Source: an uncultured Opitutia bacterium (GTDB lineage: Bacteria; Verrucomicrobiota; Verrucomicrobiia; Opitutales; Puniceicoccaceae). Taken from it: a DNA stretch of 36,041 nucleotides. The translations under genes were made by a program, and so were the position numbers. The stretch is from assembly GCA_913056175.1 (NCBI GenBank), contig CAJXLM010000029.1:1-36041 (forward strand), written 5' to 3'. This document shows positions 16,927 through 26,128 of this stretch, piece by piece; position 1 is the stretch's first letter, and the number at the start of each line of letters is the position of its first letter. The notes beneath the pieces are model-generated. The model searched no databases. It was not told where the DNA came from and worked only from the letters and a program-made list of their open reading frames with translations.

Positions 16927-18226
16927 GGTGCTCGAGGGCTTCGCGGATCCGGGGATCCCGCCGGGGAATGGCTCCCTTCTCCCGCAGGCTCGTCAGGTAA
17001 GCCCAGAGGACGAGGGCGCCGATGCCCACGAAGACGGCGACGTCCCAGAAGTTGATCGTGAACTGCCGGACCTTGTAGTTCAGCACGTTGTCGGCCGGAG
17101 CCGACTTCGACGGCAGGATATTGAAGTAGAGGTCGACGACGTGGAAGGTGAGGATCCAGGCCGCCACGAAGAGGATCAGGGGGATACGGACCTTCGTCTT
17201 GTAGAAGAGCAGGAAGAGGAACGGCAGGAGGAAATTGCAGAAGATGAGGGTCAGCCCGACCCACCACCACGAATTCGTGGTGCCGTCCGCGTTCATGTGG
17301 CGGATGTTGTACCAGAAGGTTTCCTCGGGGATGTTCGCCTGGTAGATGAGGAAGTACTGGGAGAAGCTGATGTAGGCCCAGAAGACGGTGAAGGCGAGGG
17401 CGATGCAGCCGAGCTGGTAGTTGTGGGAGGGCCGGTGCAAGCCTTGGAGGACCCCCCGGTCGGCCTGGAAGAAGAGGAGGATGAGGAGGAAGGCGAGAGC
17501 GGCCCGCATGGAGGCGGCGAAGAACCACACCCCGTACATCGTCGAGAACCAGTGGAACTCGATGCTCATGAACCAGTCGATCGCGGCGAAGGTGAGGGCG
17601 AGCCCGCAGGCAAACACCCCGGCCCCGGAGAGCACTTTCTGCCGCTGGACCCGCGAGCGGTCGCCATCCTCGTCCAGCCCGAAGGAGTTCCGCCGGAGGG
17701 CGTTCGCGAAGAAGAGGAAGACCCCGAAGTAGAGGAGGGAACGGAGGGTGAAGGCGGTCTTGTTGAGGTAGGGCTCCTTGGCCTGGTAGAGGGCGTCGGT
17801 CGCCACGGTGTAGCCGTTCGGGAGAATGTGCTCGGGGTTGAGCCACTTCCAGAGGATGCCCGGGTCGCGGTAGAACCAGGCGATCAGGAGAAGGGGGAGG
17901 AAGAGGATCGCGATCCACTTGAACCCGGCGAGGAGGTGCTCCAGCTGGCGGCGGACGAGGACCGACCAGCCCGCGTCGAACAAGTTGAAGATCATCACGA
18001 AGAAGAGCGAACCGAGGAGGATGCTCGTCCAGAAGGAAAACCCGAGGAGCCAGCTGATCACCGGGCGGGCGTCGCCCGCGGAGAGACCCGTGCCGAGACC
18101 GACCAGCCCGATCCCGATGCCGGCTACGGCGAGGGCGAGGAGCAACCCGGGGAGGGGCCGCCGGCTCCCGGCCCCGGCGAGTCCGGCGGCGGGGGAGCTG
18201 CGGGTGCTGGTGCCGGTGGTGCTCAT
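16919..18226 (-). CDS. actF: Alternative complex III subunit ActF (NrfD-like membrane protein)
   Basis: A 435-residue integral membrane protein with about ten helices, one of the two NrfD/PsrC-like subunits of ACIII. Recognisable blocks are AIDWFMSIEFHWFSTMYGVWFF, FWAYISFSQYFLIYQANIPEE and WILTFHVVDLY, all conserved in ActF. In ACIII structures it pairs with ActC across the membrane and contributes to the putative proton path. The first 30 residues are a low-complexity cytoplasmic lead. Its ATG overlaps the actE stop. Confidence 0.92.
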   Translation of the reverse strand: MSTTGTSTRSSPAAGLAGAGSRRPLPGLLLALAVAGIGIGLVGLGTGLSAGDARPVISWLLGFSFWTSILLGSLFFVMIFNLFDAGWSVLVRRQLEHLLAGFKWIAILFLPLLLIAWFYRDPGILWKWLNPEHILPNGYTVATDALYQAKEPYLNKTAFTLRSLLYFGVFLFFANALRRNSFGLDEDGDRSRVQRQKVLSGAGVFACGLALTFAAIDWFMSIEFHWFSTMYGVWFFAASMRAALAFLLILLFFQADRGVLQGLHRPSHNYQLGCIALAFTVFWAYISFSQYFLIYQANIPEETFWYNIRHMNADGTTNSWWWVGLTLIFCNFLLPFLFLLFYKTKVRIPLILFVAAWILTFHVVDLYFNILPSKSAPADNVLNYKVRQFTINFWDVAVFVGIGALVLWAYLTSLREKGAIPRRDPRIREALEHHE

Positions 18227-18876
18227 AATCCGAGGGCCTCCCTCGCGCTGGCGGGCAACTCGTCCGCGCGGGTCCCGGCCGCTTGCTGGAGGGCCCGCAC
18301 GTAGAGGATGATGGCCCAGCGCTCCCGGGGCGTGATCTTGTCGCCGTATCCGTACATCGAGTTGTAACCGTGGGTGATGGTCTGGAAGAGGTTGCCGTTC
18401 GGGCGTTCCCGGTACACGTCGGTCACCATGTTCGTGGCGATGATCCCGTACTGGGAGGTCACGCCCCTTCCGTTGCCGGCCTCCCCGTGGCAGACGGTGC
18501 AGAAGATCTGGTACTTCTCCCGGCCGAGCTGCATGAGCTCGTTGGTGACGGGAAGCGGGAAACCCTCGGTAAGTTCGCCGTCGGGGCCCTGCCCCTGGAA
18601 GAAATCGGTGTTCGTGTAGCGCTGGGTGCCGTAGTCCTCGCTGAAGACTTCCTTCCGCTCCCAGCCCTGGCCCCGCAGGGCCGTCCGCCGCGGGCGCGGG
18701 CGATCGTCCATGCGGTTCGGGAAGAAGTCATTGGCCGCTTGGGGGTCATAGCGGGGCTGGTTGTCCATGTCCGGGAAGACCCAGAGCGGCGGCTTGTCGC
18801 TCTTCTGGCCGCGGAAGCCGAGTACGATGACCACCGCGACGATCGCGAAGAAGTAGATGGCAAAGAAGGTCTTCAT
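18223..18876 (-). CDS. actE: Alternative complex III mono-heme cytochrome c subunit ActE
   Basis: A 217-residue membrane-anchored cytochrome c: N-terminal helix (residues 4-20), then [15 protein letters not shown], a [10 protein letters not shown] segment and the heme site [14 protein letters not shown] (CTVCH 126-130). Further on are the [13 protein letters not shown] region with the likely axial methionine and [14 protein letters not shown]. It passes electrons out of the complex toward the oxidase. Both ends overlap neighbouring genes by ATGA, implying coupled translation with actD and actF. Confidence 0.92.
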   Translation of the reverse strand: MKTFFAIYFFAIVAVVIVLGFRGQKSDKPPLWVFPDMDNQPRYDPQAANDFFPNRMDDRPRPRRTALRGQGWERKEVFSEDYGTQRYTNTDFFQGQGPDGELTEGFPLPVTNELMQLGREKYQIFCTVCHGEAGNGRGVTSQYGIIATNMVTDVYRERPNGNLFQTITHGYNSMYGYGDKITPRERWAIILYVRALQQAAGTRADELPASAREALGL

Positions 18877-19433
18877 GCCGCTTGCGCTCCCGGGGCCACC
18901 ACGGTGATTTCCTCCCCGCCCGCCTCCTCGAGGAGGGCCCGCACGCGATCCGGGTCAAAGGCGGGGTCGCTCGATTCGATCACGATCATGAAACGGTCGT
19001 CCGAGGTCTGCAGGAAGGGCTGGTAGTCGAAGAGGGGGTGGTTGTGCCGGGGGAGCCGGTTCGTGATGAACATCCCCCCGAGCGTCCCGAAGGCAGCCAG
19101 GAGGATGGTGAGCTCATAGAAGATCGGGAAGGGAAAGACCGGGCTGAAGTAGGGCTTCCCCCCGACGACGAGGGGATAGTCCATGTTCATGTACCAGACG
19201 ATGGTCAGGCCGGTGAGGAAGCCGAGCATCCCGCCGATGAAGGTGAAGAAGGGCACCCGGGAACGCTTCAGCCCCATCGCGTGGTGCAAGCCGTGCACCG
19301 GGAACGGGCAGTAGGAATCCCACCGCCGGTAGCCGGCGTCGCGCACCTTCTCGCAGGCGTGGTAGATGTCGGGGGCGGTCCAGAAGGTGGCCGCGATCCC
19401 GAAGACGCCGTCCTGGGGTCGTGCTGCACTCAT
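18873..19433 (-). CDS. actD: Alternative complex III subunit ActD
   Basis: A 186-residue protein with a soluble N-terminal domain and two membrane helices (about 61-82 and 107-128). The family start [20 protein letters not shown] is clear, as are [18 protein letters not shown] and the [12 protein letters not shown] segment after helix 2. ActD is a non-cofactor subunit that packs against ActC and caps the cytoplasmic side. Its ATG overlaps the actC stop. Confidence 0.93.
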   Translation of the reverse strand: MSAARPQDGVFGIAATFWTAPDIYHACEKVRDAGYRRWDSYCPFPVHGLHHAMGLKRSRVPFFTFIGGMLGFLTGLTIVWYMNMDYPLVVGGKPYFSPVFPFPIFYELTILLAAFGTLGGMFITNRLPRHNHPLFDYQPFLQTSDDRFMIVIESSDPAFDPDRVRALLEEAGGEEITVVAPGAQAA

Positions 19434-20905
19434 CCGCGGGCCTCCTGTCCCCGCTGGTTCTGCGGGTGGTCATGGTTGTGGGGGTCGGCCTGCGGCAGGC
19501 TGAGCGCCTTCACCTCGGAGAAGGCAATCAGCGGGAGGAAGCGCAGGAAGAGGAGGAAGAGGACGGAGAAGACCCCGAAGGTCCCGAAGAAGGTGAAGAT
19601 GTCCACGATCGTGGGGGAGTAGTAGCCCCAGCTGCTGGGGAGGAAATCGTTGGCGAGGGAGGTCACCGTGATGACGAAGCGCTCGAACCACATGCCCACG
19701 TTCACGAAGATGGAGATGATCCAGACGAGGGCGGTGTTTTCCCGGATCTTCCGGAACCAGAAGAGCTGGGGCGAGATCACGTTGCAGGAGATCATGATCC
19801 AGTAGGCCCAGGCGTACTGCCCGAAGGCCCGGTTAATGAAGGCAAATCCCTCGTACGGGTTGGCCCCGTACCAGGCGATGAAGAACTCCATCGCGTAGGC
19901 GTAGCCGACCATGCTCCCGGTCGCCAGGGTGATCTTGCACATCGCGTCGATGTGGTACTGGTTCACCAGGTCGTGCAGCCCGAAGACGGCGCGCAGGGGA
20001 AGGATGAGGGTGAGCACCATCCCGAACCCGGAGAAGATGGCGCCGGCCACGAAGTAGGGGGGGAAGATCGTGGTGTGCCAGCCGGGAAGGATGGAGGCGG
20101 CAAAGTCGAAGGAGACGATGGTGTGGACGGAGAGCACCAACGGGGTGGAGAGGCCGGCGAGGAGCAGGTAGGCCATCTCGTAGTTGTGCCAGTGCCGGGA
20201 GGAGTTCCTCCACCCCATGGCGAGCGTCCCGTAGAAGAACCTCCGCCAGGTGGACTGGGCCCGGTCGCGGAGGGTTCCCAGGTCGGGAATCATCCCCATG
20301 TACCAGAAGAGCACGGAGACCGTCCCGTAGGTGGAGACCGCAAAGACGTCCCACTCGAGGGGACTGCGGAAGTTGGGCCAGATCCAGTTGGCGTTGGGCA
20401 GGGGGAAGAGCCACCAGGCGAACCACACCCGGCCGACGTGGAAGAGGGGGAAGATCCCGGCGCAGACCACCGCGAAGATGGTCATGGCTTCCGCCGTGCG
20501 GTTGATGGAGGTGCGCCAGCGCTGCTGGAGGAGGCAGAGAACGGCGGAGATGAGCGTGCCGGCGTGCCCGATCCCGATCCAGAAGACGAAGTTGACGATC
20601 GCCCAGCCCCAGTTGACGGGATTGGCGAGGCCCCAGACGCCCACCCCGGTGGCCACGAGGTAGACCAGGCCCATCAGGGTGAAGCTGGCGATCCCGCAGG
20701 CGATGGCGAAGGACCACCACCACCAGGTCGGAGTCTTTTGCTCGCAGATACCGCAAACCTTCTCGGTGACCCAGTGGTAGGAGCGGTCGCCGAGGACGAG
20801 GGGCTTGCGGGGGAGGTCGACGGGCTTGACCGTGCCGGCGACTTCGCCGGGACCGAGGGGCCCGGCGGTGTCGGTGAGGGTCGGGGGAGGGGGAGGCGGA
20901 GGCAT
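19430..20905 (-). CDS. actC: Alternative complex III quinol-site subunit ActC (NrfD/PsrC family)
   Basis: A 491-residue polytopic protein (about ten helices) of the NrfD family, the probable menaquinol-oxidising membrane subunit. Conserved blocks include [19 protein letters not shown]-like sequence (here [16 protein letters not shown]), [39 protein letters not shown] and [17 protein letters not shown]. It opens with a run of prolines (MPPPPPPP), an unusual cytoplasmic start. It follows actB with a 23-bp gap and its stop overlaps actD. Confidence 0.94.
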   Translation of the reverse strand: MPPPPPPPTLTDTAGPLGPGEVAGTVKPVDLPRKPLVLGDRSYHWVTEKVCGICEQKTPTWWWWSFAIACGIASFTLMGLVYLVATGVGVWGLANPVNWGWAIVNFVFWIGIGHAGTLISAVLCLLQQRWRTSINRTAEAMTIFAVVCAGIFPLFHVGRVWFAWWLFPLPNANWIWPNFRSPLEWDVFAVSTYGTVSVLFWYMGMIPDLGTLRDRAQSTWRRFFYGTLAMGWRNSSRHWHNYEMAYLLLAGLSTPLVLSVHTIVSFDFAASILPGWHTTIFPPYFVAGAIFSGFGMVLTLILPLRAVFGLHDLVNQYHIDAMCKITLATGSMVGYAYAMEFFIAWYGANPYEGFAFINRAFGQYAWAYWIMISCNVISPQLFWFRKIRENTALVWIISIFVNVGMWFERFVITVTSLANDFLPSSWGYYSPTIVDIFTFFGTFGVFSVLFLLFLRFLPLIAFSEVKALSLPQADPHNHDHPQNQRGQEARG

Positions 20906-20928
20906 CGAACGGTCGGCGAGGCGGGGGG

Positions 20929-23900
20929 TTAGTAGTCGTTCCCGTGGCTGGCGGCGGCGGGCTGCTTCCCGCCGTGGTCGTCGCCGGCGTGGCCCTTGCC
21001 ATGGCCGCCCCCGTGGCCATAGCGCTGCTCGTAGTCACGGCGGCCGAAGGGCTGGCTGTAGCGGTACTTGCTCGGCATGGCGGGGTTGGGATTGCGGAGC
21101 TTGGCCTGGTAGGTGGTCCGGGGCCGCGTGTTCAGGTAGCCGAGGACGGCGTAGTCCCGGGGGGACTCCTTCGCCCGGGAGACCCGCGTCGTCGGGTCGG
21201 CCACATCGCCGAAGACGATGGCCTCGGCCGGGCAGACCTGCTGGCAGGCCGTCTTGATGGTGCCGTCCGGCACGAGCACGTCGGAGGAGGCTCCCGCCTT
21301 CGCGAGCTGGTTGATCTTGCCCGCCTGGATGCGTTGGACGCAGAAGGTGCACTTCTCCATGACCCCGCGCATCCGCACGGTCACGTCGGGATTCTTCTGC
21401 ATCTTGAGCGGCTTGGGGGGGCCGGAGGGACCGAGGGGGCCCTCGTAGAAGTGGTCGATCTCCCGCTTGTTCCAGTCGAAGAAATTGAAGCGGCGCACCT
21501 TGTACGGGCAGTTGTTCGCGCAGTAGCGCGTGCCCACGCAGCGGTTGTAGGCCATCACGTTGAGCCCTTGGCTGTCGTGGACGGTGGCATTCACCGGGCA
21601 GACTGTCTCGCAGGGGGCCAACTCGCAGTGGACACAGGCCATTCCCTGGAAGGCCACCTGGACGTCGTCGGGCAGGCCGTCCTCATCCTCGCTCTGGGTG
21701 GCAAAGTAGCGGTCCAGCCGGATCCAGTGCATCTCCCGCCCGCGGAGGACCTGGTCCTTCCCGACAATCGGGATGTTGTTCTCGCTCTGGCAGGCGATCA
21801 CGCAGGCATTGCACCCGGTGCACACGTTGAGGTCGATGGACATGCCCCACTGCTGCGGCGCGGTGAACTCGGGGGTCTTGTACATCGACCCTCCCTGCGG
21901 GATCTCGGTGACCTTTTCGGCAAGGGGATCGTTCTTGTTCCGGCCGTAGATGGGCGGGGAGTGGGACTCCACGCTCATCTTGGAGACAAAATCCGGCTTC
22001 TTCGCGAATTCGTCGACGGAGCCCTCCCGGAGAAGGGCCCGGCCCTCCATGGACCAGTGCTCCTGGGTGTTGGCCAGCTCGTAAACCTCCCCGGTCAACT
22101 GCAGGCGGCCCCCGGAAGCGTTCCAGCGGTTGTCGGCGGGGATGGCCGGGTAGGCATCGAAGCCGGACCCCTGCCCGACCGGGCCGACGGCCGTTCGCCC
22201 GAACCCGATGGGCACCACCACAGTATAGGTGTCCAGCCCGGGCAGGACGTGCACGGGGCCGCGAAGGGTCGCCCCGTTCACGGTGAGCTCGGCCATGAGC
22301 GCCTGCTCCTTGCCCCGCTTGAAACGGGCGGTGTTCTGGACGAGCTGGCCGGTCTCGTTCATGAGATTGGAAGCCGGAAAGATCTGGCCCTCCCCGGCTT
22401 CCTCGAGCTGCTTGCCGAGCTGGGGGCTGATGAGGATGGCGTTGTCCCAGGTCAGCTTGGACATCGGGTCCGGGCACTCGAGCATCCAGCCGTTGTTCGC
22501 GAAACGTCCGTCGAGGGTCTGGTTGCTCGGCCGGAACTGCACGCAGAGGTCGCTCGCGCTGGCTGCGGACGGAGCCGGGGGAGCCTCCCGGAGGACGCGG
22601 ACGACTTCCCCGGTCGGGGTGGCATCGCGAAGGACGGGGTAGCCGCTCTCCGGGAGGACGCCGGTGGCGAGGAAGGTCTGGAAGGCACCGGGACTGGAAC
22701 CTCCGCCCCGCTGCTGGAAGGTTTCCCGCACGATCTCGTAGGGGTCGACGGTGGCGCGGCCGCCCAGCCGGGCGAGGACCTCCAGCTCGGGAAACGAGTC
22801 CATGAGGGGCTCGATCATTGGCTGGACGGGCAGGAGGGTGCCCTCCCGCGTCTCCCCGTCGCTCCACTCCTCGAGGTAGTGGGGAGTGAGGAGGAAGGTG
22901 TTCGCCGCCACGGAGGTCTCGTCGTCCCAGTAGCCAAGGCGTACCACTTCGCCGGCCATCTGCTGGAGAAGGGGCCAGTCGAGGTTGGCGGGGGCGTTGT
23001 AGACGGGGTTCCCGCCGAGAATGACGAGGGTGTTCACCGACCCCTGCTGGAGGGCGTTGGCGAGCTGGGAAATCGTGGTGGCTTCCTCCTCCTCGCGCTC
23101 GAGGAGGGAGAGGGTGCTGCCGGGCGCGCCGAGCATCTCGTTGATGGCGAGGCCGAGGAACTGGCAGCGCTCGGGCAGGCCCGTGCCCACGGCGACGAGG
23201 GCTTCCCCGCGGTGGGCGCGCAGATCGTCGGCGACCGCCTCCACCCAGTCGGCGGGAACGGCCGGATCCTCGGGCATCCCGCGCACGGCGGCGACGAGGC
23301 CGGGGGGAAGGGTCTCACCCCCGGCGAGGAGGGCCCGGGCGAGGGCCGCGAGGAAGCCCTCGTAGTGCCGGGCGGCCAGCTTCAACCGGTGGTCGGCCAT
23401 TGCCCCGGTGAGGGTGAGGTCCCCCTCCACGGCGTAGAGCCGGTTCATCCTCTTGGCCTCCTTCGGGTCGTCGACCCGGCGGGACGCGCTGAAAGCGCGG
23501 GTGTGGCGGGTGGAGCCGGGCTCGCGCCCGAGGAAGTCGCAGTCGACCGCGAGGATCCGGCGCGCCCTGTCGAAGTGCGGTTGCACCCGGGAAGGGCGGC
23601 CGTAGTAGCGGGTCGCCGCACGGTCCCCGGCCTGGTAGTCGATCGGTTGGTATTCCGCCCAGGTCAGGGCCGGGCAGGCCTTCCGCAGCTCGGCCACCAT
23701 GCGGCGGCGGCTGGGGGAGGTGCTCGGCTCGGCGAGGAAGGCCACTCCCTCGCCCCCGCTCTCCCGGATCTTCTCCCCGAGGGCGGTGATCCGGTCGAGG
23801 GCCTCCGCACGGGAGAGCGTGGAGCCACCACTGCGGTTCCGCTTCGCCCGGGAGGGGTCGTAGAGGTCGAGGACGCTGGCCTGGGTAAAGATGTCCGTCC

Positions 23901-24297
23901 CGCCGGCCGTGCCGGGCACGCTGGGGTTTCCCTCGAGCTTGGTGGGCCGGGCTCCATGGGTCTCGGCGACCACCGGCATGTTCTCCCACGGGGTCGGCCG
24001 GGAGGTGGAGTAGAACTGGGGCTGCCCGGGCACGACATCCTCGGGGGTGTCGACGTACGGGAGGATTTCGTGCTTCGGTCGACGGCAGCCGGCGAGGCCG
24101 ACCCCGGCCAGGCCGAAGGAGGCGGCCATGATCTTCATGAAGTGCCGCCGGTCGAACCCGCCACTGAGCTCGGAGGCACCCTGCGGGAACTCGCGCTCGG
24201 CCCACTCGCGGAAACCGTCCGTCTGCGCGAGCTCGTCGAGGCTTTTCCAGTAGGCGGCGCCGGTCTTTTCTTCGAGGCTTTGGAATTCCTGGTCCAT
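20929..24297 (-). CDS. actB: Alternative complex III iron-sulfur subunit ActB
   Basis: A 1122-residue fusion of a molybdopterin-oxidoreductase-like domain that lacks the cofactor in known ACIII and a ferredoxin-like domain. The N-terminus carries a twin-arginine motif, [18 protein letters not shown], ending in a lipobox LAGC (C71), so Tat export and lipidation are predicted. The cluster-binding region has [16 protein letters not shown] (about 823), [14 protein letters not shown] (about 886), [14 protein letters not shown] (about 922), CTFCVQR (about 984) and CQQVCP (about 1017). This fits the family's 3Fe-4S and 4Fe-4S set. The last 30 residues are His/Gly-rich ([19 protein letters not shown]). 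I chose the ATG at 24297, 8 bp after the actA stop; upstream in-frame sequence overlaps actA and is spurious. Confidence 0.95.
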   Translation of the reverse strand: MDQEFQSLEEKTGAAYWKSLDELAQTDGFREWAEREFPQGASELSGGFDRRHFMKIMAASFGLAGVGLAGCRRPKHEILPYVDTPEDVVPGQPQFYSTSRPTPWENMPVVAETHGARPTKLEGNPSVPGTAGGTDIFTQASVLDLYDPSRAKRNRSGGSTLSRAEALDRITALGEKIRESGGEGVAFLAEPSTSPSRRRMVAELRKACPALTWAEYQPIDYQAGDRAATRYYGRPSRVQPHFDRARRILAVDCDFLGREPGSTRHTRAFSASRRVDDPKEAKRMNRLYAVEGDLTLTGAMADHRLKLAARHYEGFLAALARALLAGGETLPPGLVAAVRGMPEDPAVPADWVEAVADDLRAHRGEALVAVGTGLPERCQFLGLAINEMLGAPGSTLSLLEREEEEATTISQLANALQQGSVNTLVILGGNPVYNAPANLDWPLLQQMAGEVVRLGYWDDETSVAANTFLLTPHYLEEWSDGETREGTLLPVQPMIEPLMDSFPELEVLARLGGRATVDPYEIVRETFQQRGGGSSPGAFQTFLATGVLPESGYPVLRDATPTGEVVRVLREAPPAPSAASASDLCVQFRPSNQTLDGRFANNGWMLECPDPMSKLTWDNAILISPQLGKQLEEAGEGQIFPASNLMNETGQLVQNTARFKRGKEQALMAELTVNGATLRGPVHVLPGLDTYTVVVPIGFGRTAVGPVGQGSGFDAYPAIPADNRWNASGGRLQLTGEVYELANTQEHWSMEGRALLREGSVDEFAKKPDFVSKMSVESHSPPIYGRNKNDPLAEKVTEIPQGGSMYKTPEFTAPQQWGMSIDLNVCTGCNACVIACQSENNIPIVGKDQVLRGREMHWIRLDRYFATQSEDEDGLPDDVQVAFQGMACVHCELAPCETVCPVNATVHDSQGLNVMAYNRCVGTRYCANNCPYKVRRFNFFDWNKREIDHFYEGPLGPSGPPKPLKMQKNPDVTVRMRGVMEKCTFCVQRIQAGKINQLAKAGASSDVLVPDGTIKTACQQVCPAEAIVFGDVADPTTRVSRAKESPRDYAVLGYLNTRPRTTYQAKLRNPNPAMPSKYRYSQPFGRRDYEQRYGHGGGHGKGHAGDDHGGKQPAAASHGNDY

Positions 24298-24305
24298 CGA
24301 CGGTC

Positions 24306-24959
24306 TCAGCGGTGGCATCCCGAGCAGGATTCGGGGGGGTTGACCCTCCAGTGTTCCACGAGCTCCTCGCCCATCTCGATCTGGGCCTGCTCGGATTCCG
24401 GCTGCCAGGTCAGGTCGTACACCTTGTCGTTCGGCCGGAGGTACTTCTCCGGCTCGCGGTGGCACTCGAGGCAGAAGGCCATGGAGAGGGACTTCGCGTG
24501 GTAGACTTCCTCCATCTCGTTCACCTGCCCGTGGCACTCCACGCAGCTCACCCCCCGGTTCACGTGGGCGGCGTGGTTGAAGTAAACGTAGTCCGGGGTC
24601 TTGTGGACGCGCACCCACGGGATGGGTTCGTTGTTCGCCCAGCTGTCCCGCACGGGTTGGAGGGAGGCTGCGTCCGTCTTCACCATGCTGTGGCAAGCCA
24701 TGCAGGTCTGGGTGGCCGGCACATTGGAGTGCTGGGAGCGGTCTACGTTCGTGTGGCAGTAGCGGCAGTCCATCCCGAGCTGGGTGACGTGCAGGTCGTG
24801 GCTGAAGGAGACCGGCTGGGTCGGCTCGTAGCCGACGCGCGCGTACTTCGGCGTGAGATAATAGGTGCCCCCCGCGATGACGGCACCCACGACGAGGAGC
24901 AGGCAGCCAATGACCCGGAGGGGGGCGCGGTTCGCCCAGCGGGGGAAGATGTTCGCCAT
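24306..24959 (-). CDS. actA: Alternative complex III penta-heme cytochrome c subunit ActA
   Basis: A 217-residue membrane-anchored periplasmic cytochrome. After one helix (residues 14-34) come five CxxCH sites: CRYCH 65-69, CMACH 86-90, CVECH 139-143, CLECH 163-167 and CSGCH 212-216. The motifs PVSFSHDLHVTQLGMDCRYC, VYFNHAAHVNRGVSC and CLECHREPEKYLRP are typical of ActA. It relays electrons from ActB to ActE or the oxidase. It is the first recognised gene of the operon, and a possible 56-codon gene ends 6 bp upstream. Confidence 0.95.
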   Translation of the reverse strand: MANIFPRWANRAPLRVIGCLLLVVGAVIAGGTYYLTPKYARVGYEPTQPVSFSHDLHVTQLGMDCRYCHTNVDRSQHSNVPATQTCMACHSMVKTDAASLQPVRDSWANNEPIPWVRVHKTPDYVYFNHAAHVNRGVSCVECHGQVNEMEEVYHAKSLSMAFCLECHREPEKYLRPNDKVYDLTWQPESEQAQIEMGEELVEHWRVNPPESCSGCHR

Positions 24960-24965
24960 GGAGGT

Positions 24966-25136
24966 CTAGAGGAAGTGGGAATCGTTGCGGGGCACCCGAC
25001 GCGCGGCCGCCCGGGTGTAGTCGCGCTCCTCGGTCCGCTGCTCCCGGCTCTCACCCGCCCCGAGCGGCGTCTTCGAAACTACGAAAAGACCGGCCAATCC
25101 GGCAGCCATGCGACGAAGGAAGGAGGAACGTTTCAC
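24966..25136 (-). CDS. Possible small exported protein encoded directly upstream of actA
   Basis: A 56-codon frame from GTG 25136 to TAG 24966 reads MKRSSFLRRMAAGLAGLFVV followed by a cleavage-like SKTPLGA and a charged tail (GESREQRTEERDYTRAAARR...). Basic residues followed by a short hydrophobic run look like a signal peptide. The 6-bp spacing to actA matches the operon's tight packing. Against it: no Shine-Dalgarno sequence is seen, the start is GTG (an internal ATG at 25109 is the alternative), and I know no homologue. It could be a true small subunit or an upstream frame coupling translation to actA. Confidence 0.4.
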   Translation of the reverse strand: MKRSSFLRRMAAGLAGLFVVSKTPLGAGESREQRTEERDYTRAAARRVPRNDSHFL

Positions 25137-25220
25137 GACAATGGGGAAGGGAGTGCAGCCCTCGGGGTGGGTGGCTGGCGTCCCGGAACGGTGGGGGCCG
25201 CTTTTCCGGTCCGCAAGATT

Positions 25221-25249
25221 TTTTGGCCGAAAGAAGCTGCGGCGCAGCG
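25221..25249 (-). terminator. Possible intrinsic terminator after the alpha/beta hydrolase gene
   Basis: On the minus strand GCTGC-GCC-GCAGC (25248-25236) is followed by TTCTTTCGG and an A-run. It starts 8 bp after the hydrolase stop codon and would separate that gene from the respiratory operon. The stem is short, so confidence is modest. Confidence 0.4.
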
Positions 25250-25256
25250 TTGCTAA

Positions 25257-26084
25257 TCACGACTGCAAGAATTCGTTAACGGGTTCCGTGAAGGCACGCC
25301 CGCCCTCGATGTGGACGTTGTGGCCGCACCCGGGGAGCCGCACCGCCCCCCACTCCGCGAAGTGCCGGTCCGCCCGGGCGAGGTCCTCCTCCTTCACGAA
25401 CTCGGACCGGCCGCCATGGACGAGGAGGGTGGGCTGGCGGGTCACCGTGCCCTCGGGAAAGGGGAGCCCGGCGATGGCGTCGAGATTCTCATGGAGGTTC
25501 CCGAGGTTGACCTGCCAGCGGAGACGGCCGTCCCCTCCCCGGGCGAGGCTCGTCAGGAGGAAGGCGCGGAAGGTCTCGCTGGGAATCCGCTCGGCGAGAG
25601 CCGCGTCCGCCTCGGCCCGAGAGGAGAACCGCTCGGGGTGCAGGGCCCGGAGGACGCCGAGGGTCTCCCGCAGGTGGGGCTCGTAGGCCTTCGGGAAGAT
25701 GTCGGCGAGGACGATCCGGTGCACGAGGGCGGGCTCCTCCCATCCCACCCGCAGGGCCACCTTCCCCCCGAGGGAATGGCCGAGCCAGTCGGGCGGCTCC
25801 GACCAGCCCTTCCCCCGCACCCACGCCCGCACCCGCCCGGCGTACTCGGCGAAGGAAAAGGCCGCGGTCGGGTCCGATTCGCCGTGGTCGGGCAGGTCGA
25901 GGGCATACACCGGCCGGCCCGGCACGAGGAGACGCCCGGCGGTCCCCCAGTTGCGGGAGGAGCCGAGCAGGCCGTGCAGGATGACGAGGGGCCGGCCGAC
26001 CGCATCGTCCCCGGACAGCCGGCGGGCGTGGACTTTCCCGTTGCGGGGCTCGGGGGAAGTGGGCACCTGTGGGAGCGGGTCCAT
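25257..26084 (-). CDS. Alpha/beta hydrolase (YbfF-like esterase family)
   Basis: A 275-residue soluble hydrolase. LVILHGLLGSSRNW forms the oxyanion region, LDLPDHGESD follows, and the nucleophile elbow is GHSLGGK (S104). The acid lies in the LLVHGGRSEF region and the catalytic histidine in GCGHNVHIEGG. The motif set resembles E. coli YbfF and related acyl esterases; the true substrate is unknown. The serine elbow rules out an OleB-type (aspartate) dehalogenase fold despite an OleA-like gene in the window. It is divergent from mutS with only 44 bp between the starts, so promoters must overlap. Confidence 0.82.
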   Translation of the reverse strand: MDPLPQVPTSPEPRNGKVHARRLSGDDAVGRPLVILHGLLGSSRNWGTAGRLLVPGRPVYALDLPDHGESDPTAAFSFAEYAGRVRAWVRGKGWSEPPDWLGHSLGGKVALRVGWEEPALVHRIVLADIFPKAYEPHLRETLGVLRALHPERFSSRAEADAALAERIPSETFRAFLLTSLARGGDGRLRWQVNLGNLHENLDAIAGLPFPEGTVTRQPTLLVHGGRSEFVKEEDLARADRHFAEWGAVRLPGCGHNVHIEGGRAFTEPVNEFLQS

Positions 26085-26128
26085 GAGAGGGAGCGGCGGC
26101 TCCGTCCCCGACCCAAACCCTCCGGCGG

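Noticed and set aside
20944-24504. A 1186-codon plus-strand open frame opposite actB
   Set aside because: It is the antisense shadow of a gene with well-placed cluster-binding motifs; no motif or family of its own.
25051-25260. A 69-codon minus-strand frame upstream of actA
   Set aside because: It overlaps the hydrolase stop region, lacks a plausible protein pattern and is in a different frame from the more credible 56-codon candidate.
25257-26084. OleB partner for the OleA-like gene
   Set aside because: The nucleophile elbow is GHSLGG with serine, whereas OleB is a haloalkane-dehalogenase-like enzyme with aspartate; the genes are also far apart.
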